A stretch of 8,148 nucleotides of DNA from Caulobacteraceae bacterium (GCA_013815405.1 JACDGF010000079.1:1-8148), one strand, 5' to 3'; counted from the first letter of the stretch, positions 1 through 8,148 are shown. Notes: generated by a model from the sequence alone, not told the origin. Made by a program: numbers and translations.

Positions 1-1946
1 GCCGCGAGGCCCACGCTACCTTGGCCGTCGCCATGAACCGTGTCGGGGGGCGCTCCAACACCGGGGAGGGGGGCGAGGAGGCGGACCGCTTCGCGCGCCT
101 GCCGAACGGCGATTCAAGGCGCTCGGCGATCAAGCAGGTGGCGTCGGGCCGCTTTGGGGTGAGCGCCGAATACCTGGTCAACGCCGACGACATCCAGATC
201 AAGATCGCCCAAGGCGCCAAGCCGGGCGAGGGCGGGCAACTCCCCGGCCACAAGGTCGACGCGACCATCGCCAAGGTGCGCCACGCCACGCCGGGCGTCG
301 GGCTGATCTCGCCGCCGCCTCATCACGACATCTATTCGATCGAGGATCTGGCCCAGCTCATCCACGATCTGAAGAACGTCAATCCGGCGGCGCGGATCTC
401 GGTCAAGCTGGTTTCGGAGGTGGGGGTCGGCGCGGTGGCGGCCGGCGTCGCCAAGGCCCGGGCCGATCACGTCACCATCTCGGGTTACGAGGGGGGCACG
501 GGGGCAAGCCCGCTCACCTCCCTCACCCATGCCGGCTCGCCGTGGGAGATCGGGCTGGCGGAGACCCAGCAGACCCTGCGGCTCAACGGGCTTCGAAGCC
601 GCATCGCCGTCCAGGTGGACGGCGGCCTGCGCACCGGGCGCGACGTCGCCGTCGGAGCCCTGCTGGGGGCCGACGAGTTCGCCTTCTCCACCGCCCCGCT
701 GATCGCGGCGGGCTGCGTCATGATGCGCAAATGCCACCTCAACACCTGTCCGGTGGGAATCGCGACCCAGGATCCGGTCCTGCGCGCCCGCTTCACCGGA
801 ACGCCCGAGCACGTCATCTCCTATTTCTTCTTCGTCGCCGAGGAGCTGCGCGCGATCATGGCCCGCCTCGGTTTCCGCACCGTCCAGCAGATGATCGGCC
901 GGGTCGATCGCCTGGACGCCCGCGCGGCGGTCGAACACTGGAATGCGAGGGACATCGATCTTACCCGCGTTCTCCACGCCCCGGCGCCGGGCCAGGCCAA
1001 GGGGTTGTGGAACAGCGAACGCCAGGATCACGGGCTGGACAAGGCCCTCGACCACCGGCTGATCGCGGCGGCGGCGCGGGCCCTGGACGGGGGCGAGGCC
1101 GCGCGGATCGATCTCCCCGTCCGCAACGTCCATCGCTCCGTGGGGGCCATGCTGTCGGGCGAGGTGGCGCGGCGGCATGGCCATGCGGGCCTGGCGCCCG
1201 ATACGATCGTGGCGCGGTTCACCGGCACGGCCGGGCAGAGCTTCGGCGCCTTCCTCGCCCGGGGGGTCGGCCTGGAACTTGTCGGCGACGCCAACGACTA
1301 TGTCGGCAAGGGCCTCTCCGGCGGCCGGGTGGTGGTTCGCCAGCCGCCGGCGGCGACGCGGGACCCGGCGTCGAACATCATCGTCGGCAACACCGTCCTC
1401 TATGGCGCCGTCGCCGGCGAAGCCTATTTCGAGGGGGTGGCGGGCGAGCGCTTCGCGGTGCGCAACTCGGGCGCCGTGGCGGTGGTCGAGGGGCTCGGCG
1501 ACCACGGCTGCGAATATATGACCGGCGGGGTGGTCGTGGTCCTGGGCGAAACCGGCCGCAACTTCGCCGCCGGCATGTCCGGGGGCATCGCCTATGTCCA
1601 TGATCCGGCGGGCCGCTTCGCGCGGCTGTGCAACCTCTCCATGGTCGAGCTGGCCCCGATCGGCGCCGACGATCCCGTCGGTCCCGACGACGCGCCCCCG
1701 CGCCCGGAGTCGATCGGCGTCGAGGACAGCGGCATGGGCGATCCTCTGCGTTTCGACGCCGAACGCCTGCGTATTCTCCTGCGACGCCACCACCGCCACA
1801 CCGGCAGCGCCCGCGCCGCCGCCCTGCTCGCCGACTGGGAGACGGCGCTGGGCGCCTTCGTGAAAGTCACCCCCTGGGACTACCGCCGCGCGCTCGAGAA
1901 TTTGGCCGCCGAGCGCGGCGCCGCCCGCGCGGTGGCGGCGGAATGA
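1..1946 (+). CDS. gltB: Glutamate synthase (NADPH) large subunit, C-terminal part (5' end outside window)
   Basis: This is the end of the GOGAT large (alpha) subunit, which makes glutamate from 2-oxoglutarate and the ammonia released from glutamine. The frame is open to the window edge (codons from base 3, reading [16 protein letters not shown]), so about 647 residues are visible; the family is about 1,500, so the glutaminase and central domains lie upstream. Numbering from the TTG at base 21, the FMN barrel carries [11 protein letters not shown] (residues 9-19), [18 protein letters not shown] (61-78), [11 protein letters not shown] (154-164) and [12 protein letters not shown] (197-208). The 3Fe-4S cysteines are C232, C238 and C243 in [12 protein letters not shown], with the classical spacing. 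The C-terminal GXGXG beta-helix follows at about 370-570 ([43 protein letters not shown]). The protein ends in a normal tail ([10 protein letters not shown]). gltD follows 10 bases after the stop in the same direction. Nothing in the visible part is broken. Confidence 0.97.
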   Translation, partial: REAHATLAVAMNRVGGRSNTGEGGEEADRFARLPNGDSRRSAIKQVASGRFGVSAEYLVNADDIQIKIAQGAKPGEGGQLPGHKVDATIAKVRHATPGVGLISPPPHHDIYSIEDLAQLIHDLKNVNPAARISVKLVSEVGVGAVAAGVAKARADHVTISGYEGGTGASPLTSLTHAGSPWEIGLAETQQTLRLNGLRSRIAVQVDGGLRTGRDVAVGALLGADEFAFSTAPLIAAGCVMMRKCHLNTCPVGIATQDPVLRARFTGTPEHVISYFFFVAEELRAIMARLGFRTVQQMIGRVDRLDARAAVEHWNARDIDLTRVLHAPAPGQAKGLWNSERQDHGLDKALDHRLIAAAARALDGGEAARIDLPVRNVHRSVGAMLSGEVARRHGHAGLAPDTIVARFTGTAGQSFGAFLARGVGLELVGDANDYVGKGLSGGRVVVRQPPAATRDPASNIIVGNTVLYGAVAGEAYFEGVAGERFAVRNSGAVAVVEGLGDHGCEYMTGGVVVVLGETGRNFAAGMSGGIAYVHDPAGRFARLCNLSMVELAPIGADDPVGPDDAPPRPESIGVEDSGMGDPLRFDAERLRILLRRHHRHTGSARAAALLADWETALGAFVKVTPWDYRRALENLAAERGAARAVAAE

Positions 1947-1956
1947 CGGTCGCCTG

Positions 1957-1957
<1 letters not shown>
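1943..1957 (+). other. Four-codon stop-start linker frame between gltB and gltD
   Basis: An ATG overlaps the gltB stop (ATGA, 1943-1946) and reads M-T-V-A before a TGA at 1955-1957, whose last base is the first base of the gltD ATG (TGATG). No good Shine-Dalgarno sequence lies before gltD. Ribosomes finishing gltB could therefore reach gltD by two stop-start steps. The geometry is seen directly; its use in translation is inference. Confidence 0.35.
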
Positions 1958-3408
<1,451 letters not shown>

Positions 3409-3417
3409 GGAGCGGCC

Positions 3418-3442
3418 GCCTGCTCTTCAGGAGTGGGCAGGC
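3418..3442. terminator. Weak hairpin at the convergent gltD / FAD-oxidoreductase 3' ends
   Basis: GCCTGC at 3418-3423 is the exact reverse complement of GCAGGC at 3437-3442. A G-T and a C-G pair extend it inward to an 8-bp stem with a 9-base loop. It lies between the convergent stops and covers the stop of the minus-strand gene. No T-run follows on either strand, so it is at best a weak or Rho-assisted terminator. A competing stem of about 6 bp (3410-3415 with 3420-3425) also exists. Confidence 0.25.
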
Positions 3443-5046
3443 CTCAAATGCTTCGCTCTCCGCCCCTTCAGATCCCGCAGGATCTCATGCGCCGCGTTGT
3501 GCCCCGGGGCGCCGGTGACGCCGCCGCCGGGGTGGGTTCCGGAGCCGCACATATAGAGCCCGCGCACCGGGGCGCGGTAGTCGCCGTGGCCGAGGGCGGG
3601 GCGGGCGCTGAACAGCTGATCGAGGGAAAGGGCGCCGTGGAAGATGTCGCCGCCGGTGAGCGCCAGCTTGCGCTCCAGGTCGAGCGGCGAGAGGATCATC
3701 CGCCCGAGGATCCCGCCCTCGAAGTTCGGCGCATGGCGGGTGACCTCGGCGACGATCTGGTCGGCGGCCGCTTCGCGGTGGTCGTCCCAACTTGAGCCAT
3801 CGGGCAGGGTGGGGGCGAACTGGTGGCAGAAGAGGCTGGCGACATGGGCGCCGGGCGGCGCCAGGCTGTCGTCGATCACGCTGGGAATGTGCATCTCGAT
3901 CGCCGGCCGCCGCGCCCAGCCGTGCATCCGCGCATCCATATAGGCCTGGTCGAGATAGGCCAGCGACGGGGCGACGAGGATGCTGGCCCCGTGGTGTTCG
4001 GCCTGACCGGCGCTCGGCAGGGCGGTGAAGTTCGGCAGTTCCGACAGCGCCACGTTCATCCGGAAGGTCCCCGAGGCGCAGCGCCAGGCGCTCATCCGGT
4101 CCTTGAACGGCTGGCCCAAGTGCTCGGGCGCGACCAGCTTTCCGAACAGCAGCTTGGGGTTGAGGTTGGAGACCACCGCCCGGGCCGAAAGGTCGCTCCC
4201 GTCCTCCAGCACCACGCCCGTGGCCCGCCCGCCGGCGATGGCGATCTCGCGCACCGGCGCGTCGGTGGAGATCTCCACCCCCGCCTCCAGGCAGGCGGCC
4301 ATCATGGCCTGGGTGATCGAGCCCATGCCGCCCATGGCGTGGCCCCACGCCCCCCTCACCCCGTTGGCTTCGCCAAAGACGTGATGCAGCAGCACATAGG
4401 CGCAGCCCGGCGAATAGGGGCTGGCGTAGTTGCCGACGATGGCGTCGAAGCCGAGCAGCCCCTTGAGCACATCGGTCTCGAACCAGGCGTCGAGCAGGTC
4501 GCCGGCGCTCTTGCCGAACAGGTCCAGCAGATCGCCCTGGCCCTGGAGGCCCAGCCCGCGCACCCGGTTGGCCAGGCCGAGGGCGCCCATCAGGTCCCGC
4601 GCCCCGCCGGCCGGGTTGGGCGGCGTCTTCAGCACCAGGCCGCGCATCAGATCCACGAGACCATCCAGGCGGGCGTGAAAGGCCTCCAGGCGATCGGCGT
4701 CGCGCGGCGAGAAGCGGGCGACCTCCCGGCGCGAACGTTCCTTGTCGCGGTCGAGGATCAGATAGTCGCCGGTGTCGGTAGGCGCGAAATAGGAGAGCGG
4801 CCGGAGCATCACCCTGAGCCCATGGCGCGCCAGTTCCATGTCGGCGATGACCTTGGGATTGAGCAGGCTGACCGAATAGCTGGCCACGGAATTTCGAAAG
4901 CCCGGATGGAATTCCTCGGTGATCGCCGCCCCGCCGACCACCCCGCGCCGCTCCAGCACCCGCACCTTGTAGCCGGCCCGGGCGAGGTAGAAGGCGCATA
5001 CTAGGCCGTTGTGGCCCCCGCCGACGATGATCGCGTCATAGGCCAT
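3427..5046 (-). CDS. PYROXD2/phytoene-dehydrogenase-like FAD-dependent oxidoreductase
   Basis: This 539-residue flavoprotein belongs to the phytoene desaturase-related amine-oxidase-like superfamily (COG1233 type) and most resembles PYROXD2. The N-terminal dinucleotide fold reads [19 protein letters not shown], with the GGGHNG loop at 9-14 and the ribose-binding acid E32 in [11 protein letters not shown]. The middle of the protein carries [16 protein letters not shown] and [17 protein letters not shown] (232-248), typical of this subgroup. The C-terminal FAD motif reads [20 protein letters not shown] (496-515). There is no signal peptide or clear membrane segment. Its start lies 11 bp inside the end of the Rieske gene, with a G-rich GGGGGA about 5 bases before the ATG, so the two are probably translationally coupled and work on a related substrate. 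The substrate cannot be told from sequence: related proteins include carotenoid desaturases, and most close ones are uncharacterised. The family call is firm; the function is unknown. Confidence 0.9.
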   Translation of the reverse strand: MAYDAIIVGGGHNGLVCAFYLARAGYKVRVLERRGVVGGAAITEEFHPGFRNSVASYSVSLLNPKVIADMELARHGLRVMLRPLSYFAPTDTGDYLILDRDKERSRREVARFSPRDADRLEAFHARLDGLVDLMRGLVLKTPPNPAGGARDLMGALGLANRVRGLGLQGQGDLLDLFGKSAGDLLDAWFETDVLKGLLGFDAIVGNYASPYSPGCAYVLLHHVFGEANGVRGAWGHAMGGMGSITQAMMAACLEAGVEISTDAPVREIAIAGGRATGVVLEDGSDLSARAVVSNLNPKLLFGKLVAPEHLGQPFKDRMSAWRCASGTFRMNVALSELPNFTALPSAGQAEHHGASILVAPSLAYLDQAYMDARMHGWARRPAIEMHIPSVIDDSLAPPGAHVASLFCHQFAPTLPDGSSWDDHREAAADQIVAEVTRHAPNFEGGILGRMILSPLDLERKLALTGGDIFHGALSLDQLFSARPALGHGDYRAPVRGLYMCGSGTHPGGGVTGAPGHNAAHEILRDLKGRRAKHLRPAHS

Positions 5047-6223
5047 GACCGTCCCCCGCCCGCGCCAGTTCCGCGAGATAGCGCTCGACGTAGAGGCGCG
5101 TCCCCGGCTCCATCTTCGAATAGGGGCCCGGCCGGTAGAAACGCGAAAGCACGCCCTTCTGGTTGCGCTCGATGATCGTCTTGTCGGCCAGGCTGGTCAC
5201 GTCCCACAGCCAGGCGAGCCGGCCGAGGTCGTAGTCGACGCCCTCGCGGGCCGCGCCGTCGACCAGCCAGATCACTTCCATTTGCGTGGAAAGCACGCTC
5301 TTGGGGATGAACCGGTAGATCACGCCGTGGTCGGGATAGGCGAGGAACGCGCTCAGGAACCCGACCTCCGCGAAAACACAGCCGCCGTCATGGTCCTCGG
5401 CGCCGCCCATCAAGGGCGCCACGGGCTGGCCCCCTTCGCTCCCCGTCAGCACGCCGGCGGCGAGGGCCGAGCGCATCACCCGCGCCACCTCCCGGCCGTC
5501 CGGCTTCGGCCCCCAGGCCTCCACCTCACCGACGCCTGGCGCCATCGCCTCGCTGGCCGGCGGCCGCCGCCCCTCGGGCCTCGCCAGGGTGTGGAGCACC
5601 GAGAACTCGGGATGGGCCGGGGCGCAATGGTAGCACTCGTGATAGTTTTCCATCACCAGTTTCCAGTTGGCCGCCACCGCGTAGCTCCGCCGGTGCGCGA
5701 CCTTGGCCGCCTCCCAGCCGTAGCGCGTCGTCATGGCCTCCAGAGCCGGGGCCGCGTCGTCGAGGGCCGGCGGCGCCCGACCGAAACTCACGAAAACCAG
5801 ACCGCCGACGATCCTGATCGGCAAGGCCGTCAGTCCGTAGGCGGAGGGATCGAAGCCCTCCGGCATTTCCCGCGCGGCGCGCAGGCGGCCGTCCAGGCGG
5901 TAGGTCCAGGCGTGGTAGGGGCAGGTGAGCGCCGCCGCGCTGCCCGTCAGTTCATTGCATATCCGCGATCCCCGATGGCGGCAGACATTGGCCAGGGCGC
6001 GGGTCACGCCGTCGTCGCCACGCACAACGATGACGGATTCGGCGCCCAGCTCGGCGGTCAGCCAGTCCCCGGGTTCCGGAATCTCTCTGGCATGCCCGAC
6101 GCACGTCCAGCGATCCAGCAGCAGCTCCATGTCGCGCGCGAAAATGTCCTCGCGCACGTAGAAGCCCTGGTCGAGCGCCTGGCCGGGGCGGTGGGCGGCG
6201 ATGAGGGCGGAAACGGAGATCAC
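5036..6223 (-). CDS. Rieske non-heme iron oxygenase, alpha (catalytic) subunit
   Basis: This 395-residue protein is a Rieske oxygenase catalytic subunit. These enzymes use O2 and two electrons to hydroxylate or demethylate small molecules. The 2Fe-2S ligands are C81 and H83 (CRHRG) and C101 and H104 (CPYHAWTY). The mononuclear iron site is NWKLVMENYHECYHCAPAH (186-204), giving H199 and H204; D347 in ADKTIIERNQ is the likely third ligand (D341 is the alternative). The residue expected to bridge electrons to the iron is E196 rather than the usual aspartate. The ECYHC signature and the C-terminal GVLSRFYRPGPYSKMEPGT resemble the glycine-betaine/carnitine/choline monooxygenase branch, but this does not fix the substrate. 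The start is GTG at 6223: an in-frame TGA at 6244-6242 excludes a longer protein, and the next internal Met is residue 32. No beta subunit or ferredoxin reductase is in the window; the following gene is an overlapping FAD oxidoreductase. Confidence 0.93.
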   Translation of the reverse strand: MISVSALIAAHRPGQALDQGFYVREDIFARDMELLLDRWTCVGHAREIPEPGDWLTAELGAESVIVVRGDDGVTRALANVCRHRGSRICNELTGSAAALTCPYHAWTYRLDGRLRAAREMPEGFDPSAYGLTALPIRIVGGLVFVSFGRAPPALDDAAPALEAMTTRYGWEAAKVAHRRSYAVAANWKLVMENYHECYHCAPAHPEFSVLHTLARPEGRRPPASEAMAPGVGEVEAWGPKPDGREVARVMRSALAAGVLTGSEGGQPVAPLMGGAEDHDGGCVFAEVGFLSAFLAYPDHGVIYRFIPKSVLSTQMEVIWLVDGAAREGVDYDLGRLAWLWDVTSLADKTIIERNQKGVLSRFYRPGPYSKMEPGTRLYVERYLAELARAGDGHGL

Positions 6224-6399
6224 GTCCCCGCGCCCCCTCCGTCACGGCGCGAGAAAGAGCGCCGCGCCACCTCCCCCGCTTCGCTTCGCTCGCATGGGAG
6301 GATTGAATAAATCCTCCCCCGCCGGCTTGCGGGGGAGGGGGACCCCGAAGGGGTGGAGGGGGCGAGGCTGGGCGCTTGCGTGGCCAGATTACCCTTCAT
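6220..6399 (-). CDS. 59-residue open frame built from repeat DNA, linking amidohydrolase and Rieske genes
   Basis: This frame of 59 codons begins MKGNLATQAPSLAPSTPSGS and ends RRDGGGAGT. It is rich in Ser, Pro, Gly and Arg, is basic, and shows no domain, signal peptide or membrane segment that I recognise. Its ATG shares one base with the stop of the upstream amidohydrolase gene (TGATG). Its TGA overlaps the GTG start of the Rieske gene (GTGA). A GGGAGG lies 6 bases before its ATG, an almost ideal ribosome-binding site. Against it being a real protein gene, most of its central codons are the two palindromic repeat units at 6270-6354, and such repeats often give spurious small annotated proteins with strings like STPSGSPSPASR. 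It is most likely a translated linker that keeps ribosomes on the message, or an accident of the repeat; a functional peptide is less likely. Confidence 0.35.
   Translation of the reverse strand: MKGNLATQAPSLAPSTPSGSPSPASRRGRIYSILPCERSEAGEVARRSFSRRDGGGAGT
6236..6240 (-). promoter_or_regulatory. Shine-Dalgarno candidate for the Rieske gene
   Basis: GGAGG on the minus strand ends 12 bases before the GTG start, at the long end of workable spacing. A nearer GGGG lies only 2 bases from the start. The site lies inside the last codons of the 59-codon frame, so ribosomes translating that frame would cross it before terminating on the Rieske start (GTGA overlap). Confidence 0.45.
6270..6354. repeat. 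REP-like composite palindromic repeat between amidohydrolase and Rieske genes
   Basis: Two copies of CCTCCCCCGC lie in direct orientation at 6270-6279 and 6313-6322, each followed by an inverted partner (GGGAGGATT at 6296-6304; GCGGGGGAGG at 6329-6338). The stem 6313-6322/6329-6338 is a perfect 10 bp with a 6-base loop. GGGAGGATT (6296-6304) also pairs perfectly with AATCCTCCC (6310-6318) around a 5-base loop, so the folds exclude one another. A third small hairpin follows: ACCCC-GAA-GGGGT at 6342-6354, in a G-rich tail. Its intergenic position and structure fit the repetitive extragenic palindromes I recall from Caulobacterales and other GC-rich alphaproteobacteria; I cannot check copy number. 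It lies inside the minus-strand message and could alter mRNA stability between the flanking genes. There is no transposase gene beside it. Confidence 0.75.
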
Positions 6400-7736
6400 C
6401 ACCCGCCTCCCAACGTCTCGAGAAACCGCACCGGCGCGCCCAAGCCTCCCTCCACCACCTCCCCCTCCCGCATCACTATCCGCCCACGGATGATCGTCGC
6501 AACCGGCCAGCCCTTGGCTTCGAAACCGTCGAACGGCGTCCAGCCGACCCGCGTGGCCATGTCCTCGTCGCGGATCACCCGGCGGGCGCTGAGGTCGACG
6601 ATCGTGAGGTCGGCGTCGTAGCCCTCGGCCAGCCGGCCCTTGCCCGCCAGGCCGAACACCCGCTGCGGCCCGTGGCTGGTGAGATCCACGAAGCGCTCCA
6701 GGGAAAGCCGACCCTCGGCGACGTGGGTGAGCATGACCGGGACCAGGGTCTGCACTCCCGGCATGCCCGAGGGCGAGGCCGGATAGGGCCGCGCCTTCTC
6801 CTCGCGGGTGTGGGGGGCGTGGTCGGAGCCGAGCACGTCGGCCACCCCCATGGCGATCCCGCGCCACAGCCCCTCGCGATGGCCCGCGTCGCGGATCGGC
6901 GGGTTCATCTGGGCCAGGCCCCGCAGCTTTTCGTAGGCTTCCGGGCCGGCGAGAGTCAGGTGCTGGGGCGTAATCTCGACGCTGGCCACGTCCTTGTAGA
7001 GCGCGAGGAACTCGATCTCCTCGGCGGTGGAGACGTGGAGCACATGGATGCGTTTGCCGGCCGCCCGCGCCAGGGCGACGAGGCGCCGCGTCGAGCGGAT
7101 GGCGCATTCGGCGTCGCGCACCTCCGCATGGCTGGCCCAGTCCCCTTCCCTGGCCAGGGGCCGGCGCTCGGCGAGGCGGTATTCGTCCTCCGAATGGAAG
7201 GCCGCCCGGCGCCGGACGTGGCGCAGGATCGCCGCGACCCCCTCGTCGTCGGGGACCAGCAGGGTTCCGGTCGAGGCGCCCATGAACACCTTGACCCCGC
7301 AGCAGCCCGGCAGCCGCTCCAGCTCTCCGAGGTCCGCGGCGTTCTCGTGGGTGCCGCCGACGTAGAAGGCGTGGTCGCAGTGCATCCGGCCCTTGGCGCG
7401 GGCCAGCTTGTCGGCGATGGCCGGGGCGTCGGTGGTCGCCGGCTCGGTGTTGGGCATCTCGAAGACGGCGGTCACCCCGCCCAGGACCGCGGCGCGCGAA
7501 CCGCTCTCGAAGTCCTCCTTCCACTCCATCCCCGGCTCGCGGAAATGGACCTGGGTGTCTATCACGCCCGGCAGCACGGTGAGGCCGCGCGCGTCGAACA
7601 CCGCGCCGGCCGAAGCCTGGCCCAGGTCGCCGATCGCCGCCACCTTGCCGGCGCGGACGCCGACGTCGGCCAGCCCCCGGCCCGCGTGGTTGACCACCTC
7701 GCCGCTGCGCACGATCAGGTCGTAGGTATCGGGCAT
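6399..7736 (-). CDS. pyrC: Dihydroorotase-type cyclic amidohydrolase
   Basis: This 445-residue metal-dependent hydrolase has the dihydroorotase/allantoinase/hydantoinase fold, a TIM barrel between two parts of a small beta-sandwich domain. The usual annotation is dihydroorotase, which interconverts carbamoyl-aspartate and dihydroorotate in pyrimidine synthesis. Expected metal-site residues are H64 in DTQVHFREPG (60-69), the probably carboxylated K149 in GVKVFMGASTG, H181 in AFHSEDE, H234 in HVLHVST and D305 in GSDHAPH. The first His of the common DxHxH motif is Q62 here; I recall the same DTQVHFREPG string in other alphaproteobacterial proteins annotated as dihydroorotase, so it is probably a subfamily trait. 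Substrate-side motifs MNPPIRD (277-283) and the C-terminal GKGRLAEGYDADLTIVD are present. The ATG at 7736 has AAAGG 5 bases upstream and lies 22 bp inside the preceding glycosyltransferase gene. There is no pyrB nearby, so it may be a second dihydroorotase copy or act on another cyclic amide. Fold certain; exact substrate less so. Confidence 0.85.
   Translation of the reverse strand: MPDTYDLIVRSGEVVNHAGRGLADVGVRAGKVAAIGDLGQASAGAVFDARGLTVLPGVIDTQVHFREPGMEWKEDFESGSRAAVLGGVTAVFEMPNTEPATTDAPAIADKLARAKGRMHCDHAFYVGGTHENAADLGELERLPGCCGVKVFMGASTGTLLVPDDEGVAAILRHVRRRAAFHSEDEYRLAERRPLAREGDWASHAEVRDAECAIRSTRRLVALARAAGKRIHVLHVSTAEEIEFLALYKDVASVEITPQHLTLAGPEAYEKLRGLAQMNPPIRDAGHREGLWRGIAMGVADVLGSDHAPHTREEKARPYPASPSGMPGVQTLVPVMLTHVAEGRLSLERFVDLTSHGPQRVFGLAGKGRLAEGYDADLTIVDLSARRVIRDEDMATRVGWTPFDGFEAKGWPVATIIRGRIVMREGEVVEGGLGAPVRFLETLGGG
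6406..6411 (-). promoter_or_regulatory. Shine-Dalgarno sequence for the 59-codon linker frame
   Basis: GGGAGG on the minus strand lies 6 bases (CGGGTG) before the ATG at 6399. It is embedded in the final Leu-Gly-Gly-Gly codons of the amidohydrolase gene. The match and spacing are better than those of the annotated Rieske start, which is the main reason to take the small frame seriously. Confidence 0.5.
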
Positions 7737-8148
7737 CGCCGCCTTTCACTCCGGGTTTCTTCGACCAGGGCCTCGGCCGCCGCGATCACCGCGGCCGTCG
7801 GAAGCTCCATCATATGGCAGATCGCCTGGCTGAGGCTCGGGTCCATCTGGCGGAACTGCTCGAAGCTCCGCGGCCCGCGCACGGTGCGCGCCAGCGGGCC
7901 CCAAGGGGCGTAGAGCGCCTCGTCGGACGGGCCGAACAGGCCCAGGGTCGGGACGCCGGCGGCGGCGGCCAGGTGCATGAGGCCCGAATCATTGCCGATG
8001 AAGAGGCGCGCCCGCCCCAGCGCCGCGAAACACATCAGCAGGCTCTCGCGCTCCACCAGATCGATGCAGCGCGAGCGGGGAACCGCCGCCTTGACCGGTT
8101 CGGCGGCGCCCCGGTCGCCCGGCCCGCCCAGGACCATCAGCCGCCCGC
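7715..8148 (-). CDS. Family 9 glycosyltransferase (heptosyltransferase-like), C-terminal part (5' end outside window)
   Basis: The frame is open to the window edge (upstream of the internal Met at 8137 it reads G-R-L), so this is the C-terminal part, about 143 residues, of a longer protein. It shows the second Rossmann domain of the GT-B fold typical of ADP-heptose:LPS heptosyltransferases: MVLGGPGDRGAAEPVK, then an Ala/Leu-rich helix, then ARLFIGNDSGLMHLAAAAG, VPTLGLFGPSDEALYAPWGP and ARTVRG. The NDSGLMHLAAAAGVP and FGPSD strings are the family's nucleotide-sugar binding signature. Family members transfer a sugar onto lipopolysaccharide core or other cell-surface glycans at the inner face of the cytoplasmic membrane. 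The exact donor and acceptor cannot be read from this fragment. Its stop overlaps the dihydroorotase-type gene by 22 bp, so the two are probably cotranscribed, although no functional link is evident. Confidence 0.92.
   Translation of the reverse strand, partial: GRLMVLGGPGDRGAAEPVKAAVPRSRCIDLVERESLLMCFAALGRARLFIGNDSGLMHLAAAAGVPTLGLFGPSDEALYAPWGPLARTVRGPRSFEQFRQMDPSLSQAICHMMELPTAAVIAAAEALVEETRSERRRCPIPTT
7742..7746 (-). promoter_or_regulatory. Shine-Dalgarno sequence for the dihydroorotase-type gene
   Basis: AAAGG on the minus strand lies 5 bases (CGGCG) before the ATG at 7736. It supports that start even though the start lies inside the end of the upstream glycosyltransferase gene. Confidence 0.6.

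Noticed and set aside
21..23. TTG at base 21 as a start codon for the first gene
   Set aside because: The frame is open to the window edge, and the preceding residues (REAHAT) match the conserved GltB sequence before AMNRVGG, so this is an internal Leu codon.
114..1799. Long minus-strand open frame (561 codons) antisense to gltB
   Set aside because: It mirrors the wobble pattern of a strongly conserved GC-rich gene, has low-complexity Arg/Gly/Asp-rich composition and no recognisable motif.
3823..6310. Two plus-strand open frames (3823-5004 and 5045-6310) opposite the FAD oxidoreductase and Rieske genes
   Set aside because: Both are shadows of genes with clear cofactor motifs on the minus strand. 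Neither shows a domain of its own.
6445..6475. C-rich CCTCCC runs near 6445-6475 as another copy of the palindromic repeat
   Set aside because: They encode the Glu/Gly-rich C-terminus of the amidohydrolase (EGEVVEGGLG), with no inverted partner forming the repeat's hairpin.
6201..7913. Long plus-strand open frame (570 codons) opposite the dihydroorotase-type gene
   Set aside because: The minus-strand gene has a complete conserved protein with metal-site motifs; the opposite frame is rich in His, Arg and Pro, has no domain and spans several gene boundaries.

Overview
The window is GC-rich, gene-dense DNA that looks like an alphaproteobacterial chromosome. Codons end mostly in G or C, genes overlap or nearly touch, and long open frames appear antisense to real genes. 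An intergenic palindromic repeat resembles ones I recall from Caulobacterales (Caulobacter/Phenylobacterium/Brevundimonas type). That placement is inference from style and protein resemblance only.

Layout: two convergent blocks meet near 3410-3426. The left block (+ strand, 1-3408) holds the end of gltB and all of gltD, the large and small subunits of NADPH-dependent glutamate synthase (GOGAT). Together with glutamine synthetase, this enzyme assimilates ammonia. Electrons pass from NADPH to FAD in GltD, through iron-sulfur clusters, to FMN in GltB, where ammonia released from glutamine converts 2-oxoglutarate to glutamate. A four-codon open frame links the gltB stop to the gltD start through shared bases.

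The right block (- strand, 8148 down to 3427) reads in this order: the C-terminal part of a family-9 (heptosyltransferase-like) glycosyltransferase; a dihydroorotase-type amidohydrolase overlapping it by 22 bp; a 180-bp interval filled by two palindromic repeat units and a 59-codon open frame; a Rieske non-heme iron oxygenase alpha subunit starting with GTG; and a PYROXD2/phytoene-desaturase-like FAD oxidoreductase overlapping the Rieske gene by 11 bp. The overlaps suggest one transcript, but the functions are diverse: envelope sugar transfer, pyrimidine or cyclic-amide hydrolysis, and an uncharacterised redox pair.

The coding content is mostly familiar. The parts worth a second look are the coupled Rieske/FAD pair with no visible reductase, the glutamate at the position bridging the two iron centres of the Rieske protein, the glutamine in the metal motif of the amidohydrolase, and the repeat-filled 59-codon frame. 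That frame has a well-placed Shine-Dalgarno sequence and shares bases with the stop of the gene before it and the start of the gene after it. I found no tRNA, rRNA, CRISPR array, insertion sequence or prophage gene, and no gene-free stretch longer than 300 bases.
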